A stretch of DNA of 56,234 nucleotides from assembly GCA_001579985.1 (NCBI GenBank), contig LRSR01007846.1, positions 1 through 56,234 on the forward strand. The letters run 5' to 3'. The notes below the pieces were generated by a model that saw only the letters and a program-made list of their open reading frames with translations, made no database searches and was not told the origin of the DNA. Below are positions 1-14,426 of this stretch, one piece after another (the stretch's first letter is position 1; every line of letters begins with the position of its first letter). This stretch comes from Hypsibius dujardini. Lineage: Eukaryota; Tardigrada; Eutardigrada; Parachela; Hypsibiidae. The position numbers and the translations under genes are program-made.

Positions 1-2
1 CA

Positions 3-95
<93 letters not shown>

Positions 96-97
96 AC
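1..97. repeat. (CAGG)n microsatellite
   Basis: An almost perfect CAGG tetranucleotide run starts at the left edge of the window and breaks down into CAGA/GACA units by about position 120. It lies in the intron upstream of the first visible bark exon (267-428). No coding sequence is visible in 1-266. Confidence 0.95.
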
Positions 98-266
98 TGG
101 CAAACAGACAGATAGACAGTCAAATACACTGTGAAACAAACATACAAAGCACAATGACGTAGGCAGACAGGCCGATAAGGAGCCAGATCGGAGTTTATGA
201 CTTCTGAAGTGTTATGGTTCAGACAGATAAGATTAATACCATATTTAAATATCAAATTTTTCCCAG

Positions 267-3200
267 GATCGGGCCCAAATGGACAACCATCATCGGCCAT
301 CGAAGCTGTGGGAGCTCCCCCCATTGTCCGCAACTGTACAATTCAATTTTCCGCCTTCAATGGGCTTAATTTTACCCACACGACAGGCGCGGCGCAGATT
401 TTAGAATCCAAGTTCCGATGGAACAAAGGTTTGAATAAGGGAAATATTTGGAATCACAAACACACACACATCACCAATAGCGGTGTGTTTATTATTCCAT
501 TGAATTGCCTCACCACGGTGCGTCCTTCCCGTTTTAATAGGCCACGGAATTGCGGTGAACTCCACCGACGGCAACGTCACTCTCCGGAACGTCGTCTCGG
601 AATTCAATTCCGCTGATGGAATTTACTACATCTACAATGACACCTTTCTCCAGCTTCCGGACACCTTCTGCACTCGACCGCAGTTGACGTTCAGTCAGTC
701 CTACCCGTTGTATATAGCGGGATTCCAGCTGGCGCGAAACTATTCCAAAAGAGGAGAAGACTGTTCCCAGGTAAAATGCGCAGCGGGCTGGACAATATCC
801 CGCGAATAGGCAACAAACACATTTTTTTACTCTAGATTTAAATAAAAATTCCGGAATTATTCCGGCAAAAGGGTGTAAAAAATGTGTTCATAAATAAAAA
901 AAGTCAGGTCTGTTCTATGAAACAAATAACCTCCGCTGAGCACGTGATGATCGGGGACCTGAGTTTTACAGTGACTCATAGGATAAAACAGCTGTCTTTA
1001 TCTTAGACTTTTTTCACGTACAGTCTTCACTGCGAAATTTAATTTCATTAAGTCAGATGAAGCACAGTTTTTGATAACAGCTAACTAAACCTCAAAGTTT
1101 TCTACTCATTCATAATAAAATAAGAAATCTAAAAAGGAAAGCTCACTTTTTGTTTTAAAACGCTTAATCTCGTTGATAAAATTGGATTACTGCACTATTA
1201 TTTTGTAGTACGGTACCATCAACTGTTCATTATGGGCAATCAAATAATTTATCACTATCGAAAGCTTCACTGAAATATTAAATATTTCTGAAATATTTTT
1301 TAAGCGTTTTGGAAAAACATGGAACTAATGTACTACGAATCAATGGAACATAAAATTAGGGATGAAAAAAAGTAAACAAAAGTAAAGTGAACTAGCTGTT
1401 TAGTCAGCTAAAACCTAATTATTGAGGACTTTTAATTTAGTAATTTTTAATAACTGAAACTTTTAATGTAAATGTTACTAGAAATTAATTGTCTAATCGT
1501 TTTTTTAATGTTTTTTTGAAGTTAAATTTTGGCTACTAAACTTTTTGCTTAGTGTTTTTATTCAATTAACAAAACTAAAGCAGAGATCTCAGTGACTAAA
1601 AGTTTTAGTTTAGTTTTAGTTTTAGTTTTATTTTTTAATGGCCGTCCCTTCGTGAATGCAATAATTACGTCAACCAAGAATGCAAACGAGCCTTCCCTCT
1701 TTCTTTCACACTTAAATTTACAGACTGCACTTGTGTACTGGTCAGCACTTTTTTTCTTTGCGTATGAGTAGTTTTTGGAACAACTAGAATTTGTGTCTAC
1801 TAAATAATCAAAGCAATAATTCACAGAGATTTTTCGTGGCCGACCCGGCAATGATCCTCACGGTCCACTTCACGGAAATGGAGGCGAGCGACCCAACCAG
1901 CGGGACCCTCGAACTCCGCGACGGACCCGACGGCCGCTCTCGCCTCCTCGCCATCGTTCCCATCGTGAACGGTACCCGACCGGAGAGCATCAACACCAAC
2001 GCTAACCGTCTGTGGATCCGCTTCCAAGCAGCGCCGCGAAGTTTCGTTCGGTTCGTCATCAAAATCGCCGCCGGCTACACTAAAGACCTCGACGTGAACA
2101 TCACCAACAGTGTCATCACCGGAAACGGTGGTCGCGGAATTGCGATTCGAAACATGCGAAGTGGATTGAACGTGGAAGGGACACTTGTTCGCGAGAATGG
2201 TTTTCAGGTAAGGATGGCAAAACCAACCGAGACAACAAAATGTATAAACTAAACTAATAATGTTTTTTGCAGACATTTTGTGCCAGATTTTTTGTTTCGA
2301 ATAAAATACATGCAATATTTGAATTACAAAAGTTAAGTGGGAAAAGTAAAATTATGTCGATAGCTCATTTTAAAGAATATTCAAAGTCATATCTTCCTAG
2401 TTCTTGCAATTTATTTTCTTAAACAGAAACTTCGCAAGCTAAAACTTTCGGAAATTGAATTTTCAGTGTGATTGTTTTTAGTCTCAAAAGTAAGAAAATA
2501 AAACACACTCAGTTACATTGTACAGCATTTTATCTGGGAATTAAATTTATCCGGCTAAGCTCGATGAAGGGTAGCTAACTTCCTAAGTTTCTGAAATAAC
2601 ACTAAACGAACTAGTTATAGGTTTGCATGTGAAACTGGAAATCATTCAGACAATTTTGACGATAACTAATTTCGGTGATTATAAAAAAGTGGCGTTATTA
2701 GGAGCGTTCTAGTATTACTTAATAAATGTCGTTATTTTCACGTGCCTCCAGGCCGGCATTGCGATCCTCGATGGAGCTGGGGACGTGAACGTTTCGTACT
2801 CGGTCATCACGAAGAACCGAGGAGACGGCATTAACGTGACGTATGTCGGAGGGAGGAGGAACATAACCGTGTCGCGGATTACGGAGAACCAGAAACACGG
2901 TTTGGCGATATCCTTCAACGAAACAGTCCCTCGAAGGAGCTTGGAACAGGACACGCAGATCACACACAGTTTCATCGAACAGAATTGGAACGGCGGTGTG
3001 ATCTACGGAAATTTTTGTCGGTTTGATCATGCGCTGAACGTGACCAATACGTCCTTTGTGGGGAACCAGGGCCCGGGTGTGGAAGTTTGGTCGTGTTTAA
3101 TGCAACCGCAGAAGGTCTCGGTGAGGCAATCCAATATCTTGCGGCTGACGCTGGAGTGGAATAAGTTTTCGGATAGTGCTGAAGTGGGACTGCGGATACG

Positions 3201-5347
3201 ACCTGCAGTGAATATATTTGCGTTGATTGGTAAGCATCTGGGTTTTTTAGAAGTGCCTGCATATAGCTGCACCAGTACTACGTGTGTCTGCCTCATGGTT
3301 GACTCTCTGTCTGTCTATCTGCCTGCGTCCTTGTGCGCGTTGTTTAGCAGTGTATTTGACTGTCTGCCTGCCTGCCTGCCTGCCTGTCTGTCTGTCTGTC
3401 TGTCTGTTTGTTTGTCTGTCTCTCTGTCTCTCTGTTTCTCTGTCTGTCTGGCTCTCTGTCTGTCTCTCTGTTTGTCTCTCTGCTTATCTGAGTTCCTAAT
3501 CTGTTTGTTATTGCCCTGCTGGCACGTTAGAAGTCATATCCTAGCGAAAGTGCTCATTTTTCAGGAAACAATACCTTCAGTCGTCATCGTCGCGGCGCCA
3601 TCTGGATCCAGAACATGAACTTCCCCTTCGACGAGGAGTGGGCCCACCTCCCGTCCGATTTCACCGTCAACGAGAATTTCTTCTGCGACAACGAGGGGCC
3701 CTTCGTCGTCCTAATCGGCTTAACCGAAGCGTCGCCTCTCCAGAAACTCGACTTCCGCTACAACTACATCCGCGACAACGTCATCATCCCCGCGTCCAAC
3801 CACATCCGCCGGCATCGCTCCGAGGGCGTGGTCATCGTCGGGTCTAGCAACGTCCGCGTCAACCTCAACTCCTTTGACAACCCACTGAGCCCAATTTGGC
3901 TTGCGACCCATTCGCGGAACCCCGCAACCACCATTAACGCCACGCACAACTGGTGGGGATGCACGGACGAAGCCAAAATCTACGACCGCGTTTTCGGCGG
4001 CAAAGACCGTTACGACTTGTCGCAAGTGGTGTTCCGTCCGTACCTTTCCCGACCGGATTTGGTGGATCCCGAGGCCATAGCTCCGCCCCCGGAGTACCGG
4101 AAACCCTTCGTTCGTGGCAATGTGGTGGGAGGATTGTACGGGGATCGGGCGGGCTACCTGTCCGGGGAGTATGTGGTGGAGTCGGACTTGATCATTCAGC
4201 CGAATGCCATTTTGACGATCCGCGCGGGTACGCGACTACGCTTCGAACCGGGCGTCGGCATCCTCAGTCAGGGGAAGATTGCAGTGGATGGGACGTTAGC
4301 GCAGCCGGTGGAGTTTGACCTGCGAGTACATCTTGATCAAATGCTCGGTATGTTTTGGGAGAGCAATGGTTAAATCGCTGACTTTGTAACGAGGGCGGAT
4401 TAAACGAAAACTTTGTTTAAAAAACACAGCTAAACGTTGAAGGGAGGAAATTTATTATCAAACTAGCTTTGCTCATCGATTAAGCTACTGAAAACATTTA
4501 ACTGAAAAATATTATTCTGTTAATTAGCTTAAATTTTAGTTGACAAAAACCCGCCCAATTATTTCACTAATTTTAGTTATGGCCAGTAATGTTCGTAATG
4601 GGGACAATATTTTACTTTAAAAAGAGATGAAAAGCTGTACAATGAAATTTGTGATGTGAAGTTGTGAAGTGAAGTTTGTGAAGTTACGTCTATGCTATGG
4701 CGTTCCAAATTTGTTAACTTCATTTTAAAAGTCTAAAACGTATAAAATGTGAAAAACTAACAAATTTGTGCTGTGGAAAATACAAAGTATGACCCACTAT
4801 CGGAGAAAAGAGTCTCGCAGAAACGATTGGGTTGCAGAATCAAGAGCTGGCATTGTGTCCTCTTGTATCAATAGCTTCAAACCACCTGATGCAATCTTGC
4901 CCTTTAAAGAGCGGATGCAGTTCTTTTTTAATTTTTAATTCCTCTGTGCATTATTTCGTATGACTTAGTCGTTTTGTGTACCTGTCTGCAGATTTCACGA
5001 ATGAAAGCACTCAGCTTCTGCGACTGGTCAATGGATCCAGCAAGTACGAAGGTCGGCTGGAAATTTTTGCCAACAACGAGTGGTCCACCGTCTGCCAGGA
5101 ACGGTGGACCCTCAAAAACGCCGGTGTCGTCTGCCGACAGCTTGGCTTCGCTCACGCCCCTGAGGACTTCCTCTCCGGATTGCTCCACTACAGCCCCGGG
5201 GAAGGCCCGATCGCCATGAGCCACGTCGACTGCGACGACTGGGACTGGGACATTCTGCGGTGCCCGCACGACGCTTTGACCGACCATTCCTGCACTCACT
5301 TACAGGTAGATGGATAGGCAGACAGGCAGACAGGTAGACGGATAGGC

Positions 5348-5390
<43 letters not shown>

Positions 5391-8300
5391 GAAGCAGGCA
5401 GGCAGAAAAGCAGGCTGTTGTAAAGTTGAGCACTCTTATTACGAGGTAAGAGTCACAGTGCGGTGCAAGTTTGGAAATGGTAAAAATGCTTCGTTCGCAT
5501 ACTATATCATCATTGTTTGTCAAGAATTTGGGTTTCATAAATCAACCATTAATGGAACACACATATTCTGTAAGAATTGTTTTGAAAAACAGAAAAGTAA
5601 TTTGTTTTAAAATGAAAAACAAAAAAGAAACCTTGTGGCTAATTTAATTTAAATACGTCACAATTTTGCCCTGTTTACCGTGTCGTGCGCGGCATTTACG
5701 CCAAATCAAAACTTGCGCATCATTTGGACTTTTACCTCGTAAGCTTAAAGCCAGACCATAGTTATTGTGTATCAGGCCGGAGCTGTCCTTGCCGTACCTC
5801 GAAATCTCGTCCACCAGATGGAGGCTGATCTGGGAGCATTGTGCCATATCAGATTTTAATGTCTATAAAATGTGGATGCTCAATATGATACTAGTATATA
5901 TACATACATAGCATATATGATACTATATATATGATAGTATATACATATACTGCGTAAGATAGGATATAAAATTTAAATGTAAATAATATTAGTGGTCGGA
6001 AGATGTATATAAGTTAAATACAATGATCCTACTCCTTAGGACGTCGGGGTGAAGTGTCGCGCCCCAGGATGGGCGGGTCTCCGACTCCCCATCACCGCCG
6101 AACAAAGCATCCTCGACCACGCGGTCTTCCGTCGCGCGGGCATCCTCGACCTCGACACGCAGACCGTCTCGGCGGCCGTCCAGATCGACTTCAATATGAA
6201 CCACCGCATCCGAAACTGCATCTTTGAGGAGAACTCCAACGCGGGGCTGGTCATCCTCAACAACCACCTTCATCCGGGGAACAATCTGGTGCAGGGTGCG
6301 CGGTTCCGGCACAACGCCGGCTCGGGCATGATCATTCGGTCGCCGGGGGTCACCGTCTTGGACGGAGAGTTCGTGCAGAACGGAAGGGCGGCCTTTTTGT
6401 ACGACCCGAAGATGAGGAGGAATGAGATGCGGGAGGCGATTGCCTTTTTGGAGCGAAAGAACCCGTGGAGGACGGTGGTGCTGAGCACGACCGGGACGCA
6501 GATGAACGTACAGGTGGACAGTCAGCAGGAGGTGTTGGTGGTGAGCTCGGGCCAGCCGCATGTGGCCAACGGGACGGTGACGGTGGAGGTGATACTGAGG
6601 GACTTTTCGTACCTGCTGGGAGTGCAGGTGCTGAGCCTGCCGCAACGTTACAGCACAGGTAGATATGAAGGCCTGCTTGATTTGTTGTTGTTTATTATCT
6701 TAATTATTATATATATATCTAATATATATTTTATATTTGATTATTTCATTTATAATTATAAATATCTAATGAAAAGGCATCAGTAAAACCAAACAGAAAT
6801 GAATAAATTCGACTGGCAGAGTAGAGTAAATTCCTTGTCAAACTATTTTGGTCTGCCATTTTTTGCGGCTCCAATTTTCTCTGACGACCCTTTTTCCGCT
6901 CCAGAAACCATGAAGATCTACAACGGCGACAAGAAAGCCTCAGACGTGGAGGTCTGGCTGGTGGACGAACGCGTGGACCACCTTCCCGCTACCAGCGTGT
7001 CTTACAAGCTCGTGCTGGAGTACCACAGTGGACCACGCCCACTGGGGAAGGTGATGATCCTCCTGACGCCCCTGCAGCGACGTGACAACAACATCCCCAC
7101 CCGGCAGTTCGCCACGACCCTTGACAACTGCCGTTTCAACAAAAACGAACGCGCCATCGAGGTGGTCCACTACGACCTGCTGGATCAACACGAATGCCAC
7201 CTGGACAGTCAACGACGCTTCAACAACGAAACTATTAGAATTGTCAATTCGCACATTGAGGCTTCGATCGGTGAGGGCCTCAGGGTCGTCAACTACCAAC
7301 CATGGGTCAACGTGCTGCGACCGTATGAGAACGCTGAGTATTTCTTGCTGAAGTCGCTGGCGCAGATTAATTATTTGATCTCCGGGACGACGTTTGATAA
7401 AAACGGCGCCGGGGTGATCATGGCGAGGGAAGGATTCAGGAATGTGGAGGCTTCGGGGAATATTTATCAGTGGGTTATCACGAAAAGCCAGTTCACGGAA
7501 TCCACGGGTCCGGCGGTGTCGTTTGATTTCCCGATTAGTTTGGGCAAGCGCAACTATGCCATGTGGGATAAAAGGTAAGAATTTGTAGCTGGATCAGAGA
7601 CGTTTATCCTGTTTTAAGCATCAGTCGGGAGTACCAGTTGTCAATGTCTGCCAAATTGCAAGGAATTAAAAAGGTTGTTTTTCGATTTTGATTTGCAGCG
7701 CATAACTAAAACAATTTTAGTTTTGAAAAATGTTTTGAAACGGCGATTTAATTATTGACTTGGTTTCACGGATATACTCGTATTAAGTTTCAACATAACC
7801 CGCAAACAAAGAAAGTCTAAGCTTTAGATGAATTGTCATTTTTCTATTTGTTGTGCTGTTAGTATTATATTTTCGCACATTAATACAATATATTGTGATT
7901 TTCTGTGTGGCCAGGTATATGCGGGCCGAAGTGCTCCGTCTCGAGTACGAACGGTTCATCCAGAAATACTGGGACTACGCACTGGATCGCATCATGACCG
8001 GACACTACGACGTTAATTGGATGGAACGCGAGCATCTCGCCCGGCTCGGCTACCAGTCCTTCCACGCATCCACCGACAATCTTTCTCCTTACGCGGCGCA
8101 CAGCCTCAACATCCTCAATTGTGTGATTCGCGATAACCGCAATACCCTCCTCAAAGTCGATGGGGACTTTCTGCGCTTTAACTTCACCAACAACGAAGTC
8201 TCGCAAAACCACTGCCCTCCGTCATTTGGCTTAATGCGCGTTTCGGGAACGGAGAAAGAAGTGCAAATCATCAACAATCGCTTCACGGAGAATCAGTGCA

Positions 8301-11300
8301 AATTCGTGGCGGAATTTGACGTGTCCAGTCACACAGCCAGCACCGGCAGGTAAGGATTAATTTACACGGGTAATAACACTTCACGTTGGCATCGGAACGA
8401 AAACGCAGAAAGGAACTGAACGAGAGCGTGCGCACGAAATTTGCAACGTGCAGTTGAGAATTCGGGATATATTTCAAAACACCTCAATAATATTGCGAAT
8501 AACCACAGTAGCTTAAACCAAATCTTTTCGGATAGTTAATGATGATTAATTATTAATTGGACTCTTAGTCAAAAATCTCGCTGTTACCTGTTATGTTCCT
8601 TTGTAAGCCGAGGGAACTGAAATTCGTAGTTTGTTCCGCACAGAAGGATCTCTTTCAATTCTTACTGTTCCCTGTTATGTTCCTTTTACGGGTAGCAAAA
8701 ATAAAATTTTTGTTTTGTTCCGTCCGTATTTGTTCCATCAGCAATCTGCAGTTCTGTAGGCCTTCTGTTCCTTCTTTGGGCCGTAGTAATCGATATTTCT
8801 GTTCTTATTTTTTTCATACACAAATTCTACTCTTGAATGTTCTGTTCCTTTTCAACTAGAATCACGCATTGCATGGCGGTAACATTAACCGTTCTATCTT
8901 CAGGGTTCCCGGAAATTTCATCCGAAACGACATCCGCGGGAACGTAGGCAACGACCGGCCCACCCCAGGGATCCCCAACACCGACCCCTCCAGCTACGCC
9001 GTGGCCGTGAAAGGCCTGCAACGCATCAACGTCACCTTCAACATCTTGGCCAACCCTTCGATGGAGTACGAATTCATCTCTGGTCTGCGAACCGAACGCC
9101 TCAACATGGAACTGGAAGTGCGCTACAACTATTGGGGCTCACAGAACACGACCCTGATACGCAGTCGGATTTTCGACTTTGACGACTGGAACTGCTACGC
9201 GTACGCGCAGTTTGTTCCTTTTCTCGCGACGCCCGAGTTCTCGGCGTTGATTTTGTCCGCGGACACAACGATGCGGGAAATTTCCTCGGAGACCATTAAT
9301 GTCTTGGGTGGTCGGCTGACCTATTCGCTGACCCTTAAACGGCGTGCGATGCCGTATGTGGTCAATCGGGATTTGACTGTGATGCCGGGTGTGACATTGA
9401 CAGTGGAACCCGGAGTGAAGCTGGAGTTCTTTCCCAATGTCGGAATTTTGGTCCTGGGGCATTTAGTAGCGGTGGGACGTGGGGATGAGGAGAGGATTCA
9501 GTTCGGACCGGTGACGCGGTCGACGGCCCAGCGATCAGGTTTTCCCGTGACTTTATCGCAGAATAAACCCATCACGAACATTAGGAAACCCGTCAAAAAC
9601 ATTGGGAAACCCGTCACGGACATTGGGAATGTTCGGCTATATGGAGGCAAAACGAACAGCGAAGGTATCGTAGTATGGCGCTAGTTATTTTTATGGGTAA
9701 CATTATAGTCACGTCTATACACCTCATTCTACTACTGGGACCCCCCTTTCCCCAAATAATTTGAATTCAAAATTAATCCAAATTAAAACAAACATCAAAT
9801 TAGCTTAATGATATTTGTGTTCATCATTTAATTTAATTTCATATGAGATGAACGTCTTAAGTACTGTACTGGCATTGTACTGGAAGTTGAAGTCGAACTT
9901 TAAATGAAACGTATTCTTTTTACATTTTTTCAATTTTAATTAATTCTGGGAAATTGTCAACAAAACGCAAAACGATCGACGCTGGCAGATATTATCGGTT
10001 TGGCGTCAGATAAAAACAGTTTAGCTTTCTAATGTCTGCTAAATGGTTTAGGAATAAATAATCAAAGGCCACTCTGGCGACATTTGTATTGCGTTGAACG
10101 TTAATGGGTTAAATACAATTCTCGCTAATTAGTTGTGCTCGATCTGGAGATAGAAAAATATATCTAAATCACCGTTGAACAAGGGTCCATTACCTTTAAC
10201 AAATTTATCGATACTTTTACTGCACATTTTTGGAAAAGTTTATGATAGATGTCCTAAATGTAAAGAGTGCTGAGACTTGCACAATATTGTTAGTCTTTCT
10301 GTTTTTGATCTTCTAGTTGTGACGTTCGTATGATTTTTTTAACAATTCTATATTACCTACATTGAACTCTTTGGAGATTAAATTTTCTTTGGCTTTTAAA
10401 TTGCTTTAGCTATTTAAATAAAATCAATCAGTAAATTTCCTGATTTGAAGAAAATGTTCCCTCAAGGACCAAGATTAGGCGACCCGGAGGCGAGCATAAT
10501 CTTGTAACAGTTTTATGATTTCCCGCAATTATTTTACAAACAAGCTTTACAGTTCTACTACCTCATTCAATTGTAATTCGTGGACTGCGCAATTCGTCAA
10601 GGTGAAAAACAACTCTTTTCGAATTTAATTAGGTTATCTGGAGGTACTGAACCTGACCACTAGCCAATGGATCCCCATCTGGCATCGCGATTTCAGTATC
10701 CGTGACGGTCAAGTGGTCTGCCGACACCTCGGCCAACCGACAAACGACGTTCAAATGTGGCGCGGACCTCGTGTCGAAGATTTTCGTCTCGTCCGCACCT
10801 GGATGCGCCCTTTCTACTGCCTCGGTACGGAAGCCAGCATCCACGAGTGCGAGCTGCCGCTCCTCGAGCCGGCCATTCATCTCCAAATTCCTGACTTCAA
10901 AGACTCCTTCATTTTCATCCGCTGTCAAGGCCGGCATATCTCCCCGGCCACGGAATACTGGGGCGGGATCCGTTTCGCTAGGTACGTCTTTTAAATATAT
11001 TTAAAACTTACATTGCAATATTTTAAAAAATGTAAATAAGTTGTGCTATTCTATTTAAAATTGTATAATTACCGTATCAATTAAGACACTTTGTTTAACT
11101 TGTAAGTCTCAAGAGTTACTCTGTGAGAAGTGTGCCATGATACGATGTACGTGTGTCACATAATTATTATGTAAATGTCTGAATTGTTTTCCGCTTTTAA
11201 TCAAAATATAATTTTATTTAAGTAAACTGTTCAAACTAATACCGTACACGTTGATCGGGGTATTTTATTTATGTCCACAGGTTTAAGCATGTTATTTAAG

Positions 11301-14300
11301 CCCTAACGTTAAACAGTCTCCTATACACTTTTTTCACATTTATGTAAAGTCACATCACATGCCCATCGGAGCATTTTATCTTAATCCCAAAATTCATTTA
11401 TTTTATTTAACCCTCTGGTTGCCGGGTGTTTTAGGTATACGGGTAGTGCTGGGTCAGCCAAAGTTGGCTTAAATAGGGAAAGTACCTAACTTGTATGGTT
11501 AACCTGACAAGGGTTCATTTGGCACTTTCCCTGCTCGGTTAGTGCCGTACTGCCAGACGGCGCTGTTGCGCCTCCACACAACAACCTGACAACAGCTGAC
11601 ATTTTGCCAATAGGGAATCAAAACATCTTCCTAGTGAGTTCAATTTTTTCATTCCGCTCTCGATTGCTTGTTTATTTCATTTTCAACTGGATTTCATTGG
11701 TATGATCGTTGGCTAGGACCCTTTTTAATTTCGAAGCCCGGAATTTTTTTTTCAGCACGCACCGCAAGTTAGTATACATGCCATTTAAGTTTAAGCCAAA
11801 TTTGGCTTAATGAGTTCTCACCACTTCCGAAAGTTTTTTTCAAAAGTTGTTTTTACTTTATATTTTACGGTTTTGTTAGAGGATCAAAGCAAAAAACCTT
11901 ATCAAAAAAGTGCAAATGCTCGATGAGCAAATGGAATTTGAAGGAAGAATTAAGCCAGTGTAAGCTGACCGGCACTTAGAGGGTTAAGGTGTAGTATTTA
12001 AGGGATTTTATTTAAATTTCAATATTCACGTTCAACAGTCTCTTACGCATTTTTTTACATTTATTTAAACTCAAATCACATGTCGATCAAAGCATTTTAT
12101 CTGATTCGCAAGATTTAAGTATTTTATGTAAGGCATTTAAGGTATTTAAGGTATTAAAGGTAATAACGGTATTTAAAACATTAAAGGTCTTTTATTTAAG
12201 TCCCAAAATGTACGTTAAATATTATATTGTACATTTTTTCTGGATGTTAAATTTTACTGAAATTCAGTAAATGTTCAGTACTTGTTAAAATGTTATACTA
12301 TGTTATACATGTTATCAAAAATATCCCCAGGCCCCTTCCGGAGTTTGAGGATCAGCGTGACATCATCGACCAGTCAGTTTTAGAAGACGTCGATATCATC
12401 TCGGCGGGAATGCTCCATGGACAGAAAGCCGCCGGTGCGGTGGAAATCATCAACCGAAATCCCCGCATGGAAGGTGTTCGAATTTACTCCTCCGCATCCA
12501 ACGGGATCACCGTGATAAATCCCAGCGGGAACCTCGTCCTTCACCACGTCCTCGTAGAGAACAGCGTCTTAACGGGCGTCAACATCCTCCTCTTGCACGG
12601 CGATGCCAAGACGGGGACCTCGCAGAACTCCTTCGAACCGATTCGAATGCTTTCTGATCCGTCGTTGGGGTCGCTGCCGCCGTTGACGGAGCAGTTCCTC
12701 GCCGGCGTGGCGTTGGCGTCTAACGTCTTCGGGCTGGTGGACATTTGCAGCGCCGACAAGGTGGTCTACGTGCAGAAGCAGCTGCTGGTGCTGTTCCGGT
12801 ATGACGGACCGTCGAGCTCCCTGCGGCGAGACTGTGTCAAGATCTTCCAGATTGCTAATCGGAGGAATGTCAATCGGATGCCGGATCTGCGGGCGCCGAA
12901 GATTGGCTTTCGTTTGTTGGAGTGGAATCTCCACGATTCCGAGTACCTGCCGGCGAACGATTTTCTCGAGTTGTTTGAAGGTACGCATATCGTCAATGAT
13001 AATTGTATAGGTGTTGAATATGGTGTAGAATAAAGTCTCAAAGGTCTATTCTTGACAACGCTTCACAAACTCGAGAATACCATCGTACATTTGTTCTCGT
13101 AAAAATACTTTGAGAGGTGAGTGAATTATTTTTTTCGAATGCAACATACCGTATCACGTGATCGATCTTTTTACAAATCTCTATGCATTCAAGTAACCTT
13201 GCAAAATTCGTACTAGTATTAATTGAGTATATTTTAAAGATTTATTTTAAATCGCTCAAAAATTGGCTTTTGATTTTAAATTAAGCATAATTTTACTTCG
13301 TTTTTTCCGGTTTTCTAGTTTACTGTTTTCTGGTTTTTCTGGGGGTTTTTTTCTGGGGCTTTCCTTTAACTTAACTTAAATAGTATTTATTCAAATAAAC
13401 TTTGCCTATGGCTTTAAATTTATTAAATATTTTATTTAAAGTCAACCATGTTACTAAAATTTCAATGAAAACTATAACCTCCAGTAAGATCAATATTTTG
13501 GCGGCAGTCTTTGGATTTTTACTGGGCAGTGTGCGTACAACCAGACGGACTGCAGATTCTTGACCTGCATTAATGCCACCGACACTAATGCCTGTATTTC
13601 AAATCACTCAAAAATCAAATTTTGATTTTGAATTGAATATATTTTTAATTTATGTAACGTAAAGGTAATGGAAATCAATACTTAAATACCCTTATAAAAA
13701 TCCCTAAAAATCCCTTTGAATGATAGGTTTTATTTAGGACAGTATTTTAATTCTAAAAGTGCGGGTTTTCTTCTAGATATAATACGCTTGTTTTAGTTAG
13801 ATAGACGTTATCGAGGGCTTTAAATTTATTTATTATTTTATGTAAATTTAAACACGTTAGTAAAATTTAAAACAGCGTTAAACTCCATTAATATCAATTG
13901 TCTGAATTTTTCAGGCAATGTGTATAACCAGACGGACTACAAATTTTTGACTCGTATTAATGCCTCTGACACCAGCCGTCAGACGTTTGAGAGTGAGAAG
14001 GACACCCTCACCGTGCATCTCTCCACCACTGTCGCGCCAAATCCGAGTAAGTTATGGCTTTCTATCTGCTTTTATAAAATGAACAAGTCTGTCCGTTCGA
14101 CCTTTGGCGAGATGTCCTATTCAACTGAAGACCAGAGATAGACAAGGGCTGAAGTACAGTCGGTCAGCCAAACGGACAGACTGCCACTCAGCCAGCGATT
14201 CAGAAACACAGCAATACAAACGTACAGGCAGACAGATACAGGCAAACAGGCAGACAGACAGGTAGGCAGGCAGGCAAGCAGGCAGACAGGCAAGCAGGCA

Positions 14301-14379
14301 GACAGCCAGACAGATAGCCAGACAGACAGCCAGACAGACAGCCAGAGACAGACAGACAGACAGACAGCAGACAGACAGC

Positions 14380-14426
<47 letters not shown>

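Noticed and set aside
3284-3618. Long Cys/Leu/Ser-rich open frames across CTGT repeats (also at 14117-14502, 27000-27619, 30089-30371, 32135-32536, 40832-41086, 55152-55447)
   Set aside because: They are translations of tetra- and hexanucleotide repeats lying in introns or intergenic DNA, with no conserved domain and no splice logic.
5989-6645. Minus-strand frame of 218 codons opposite bark exon 7
   Set aside because: Its His/Arg/Val-rich content is the antisense of a C-ending codon-biased exon; the + strand encodes clear bark sequence.
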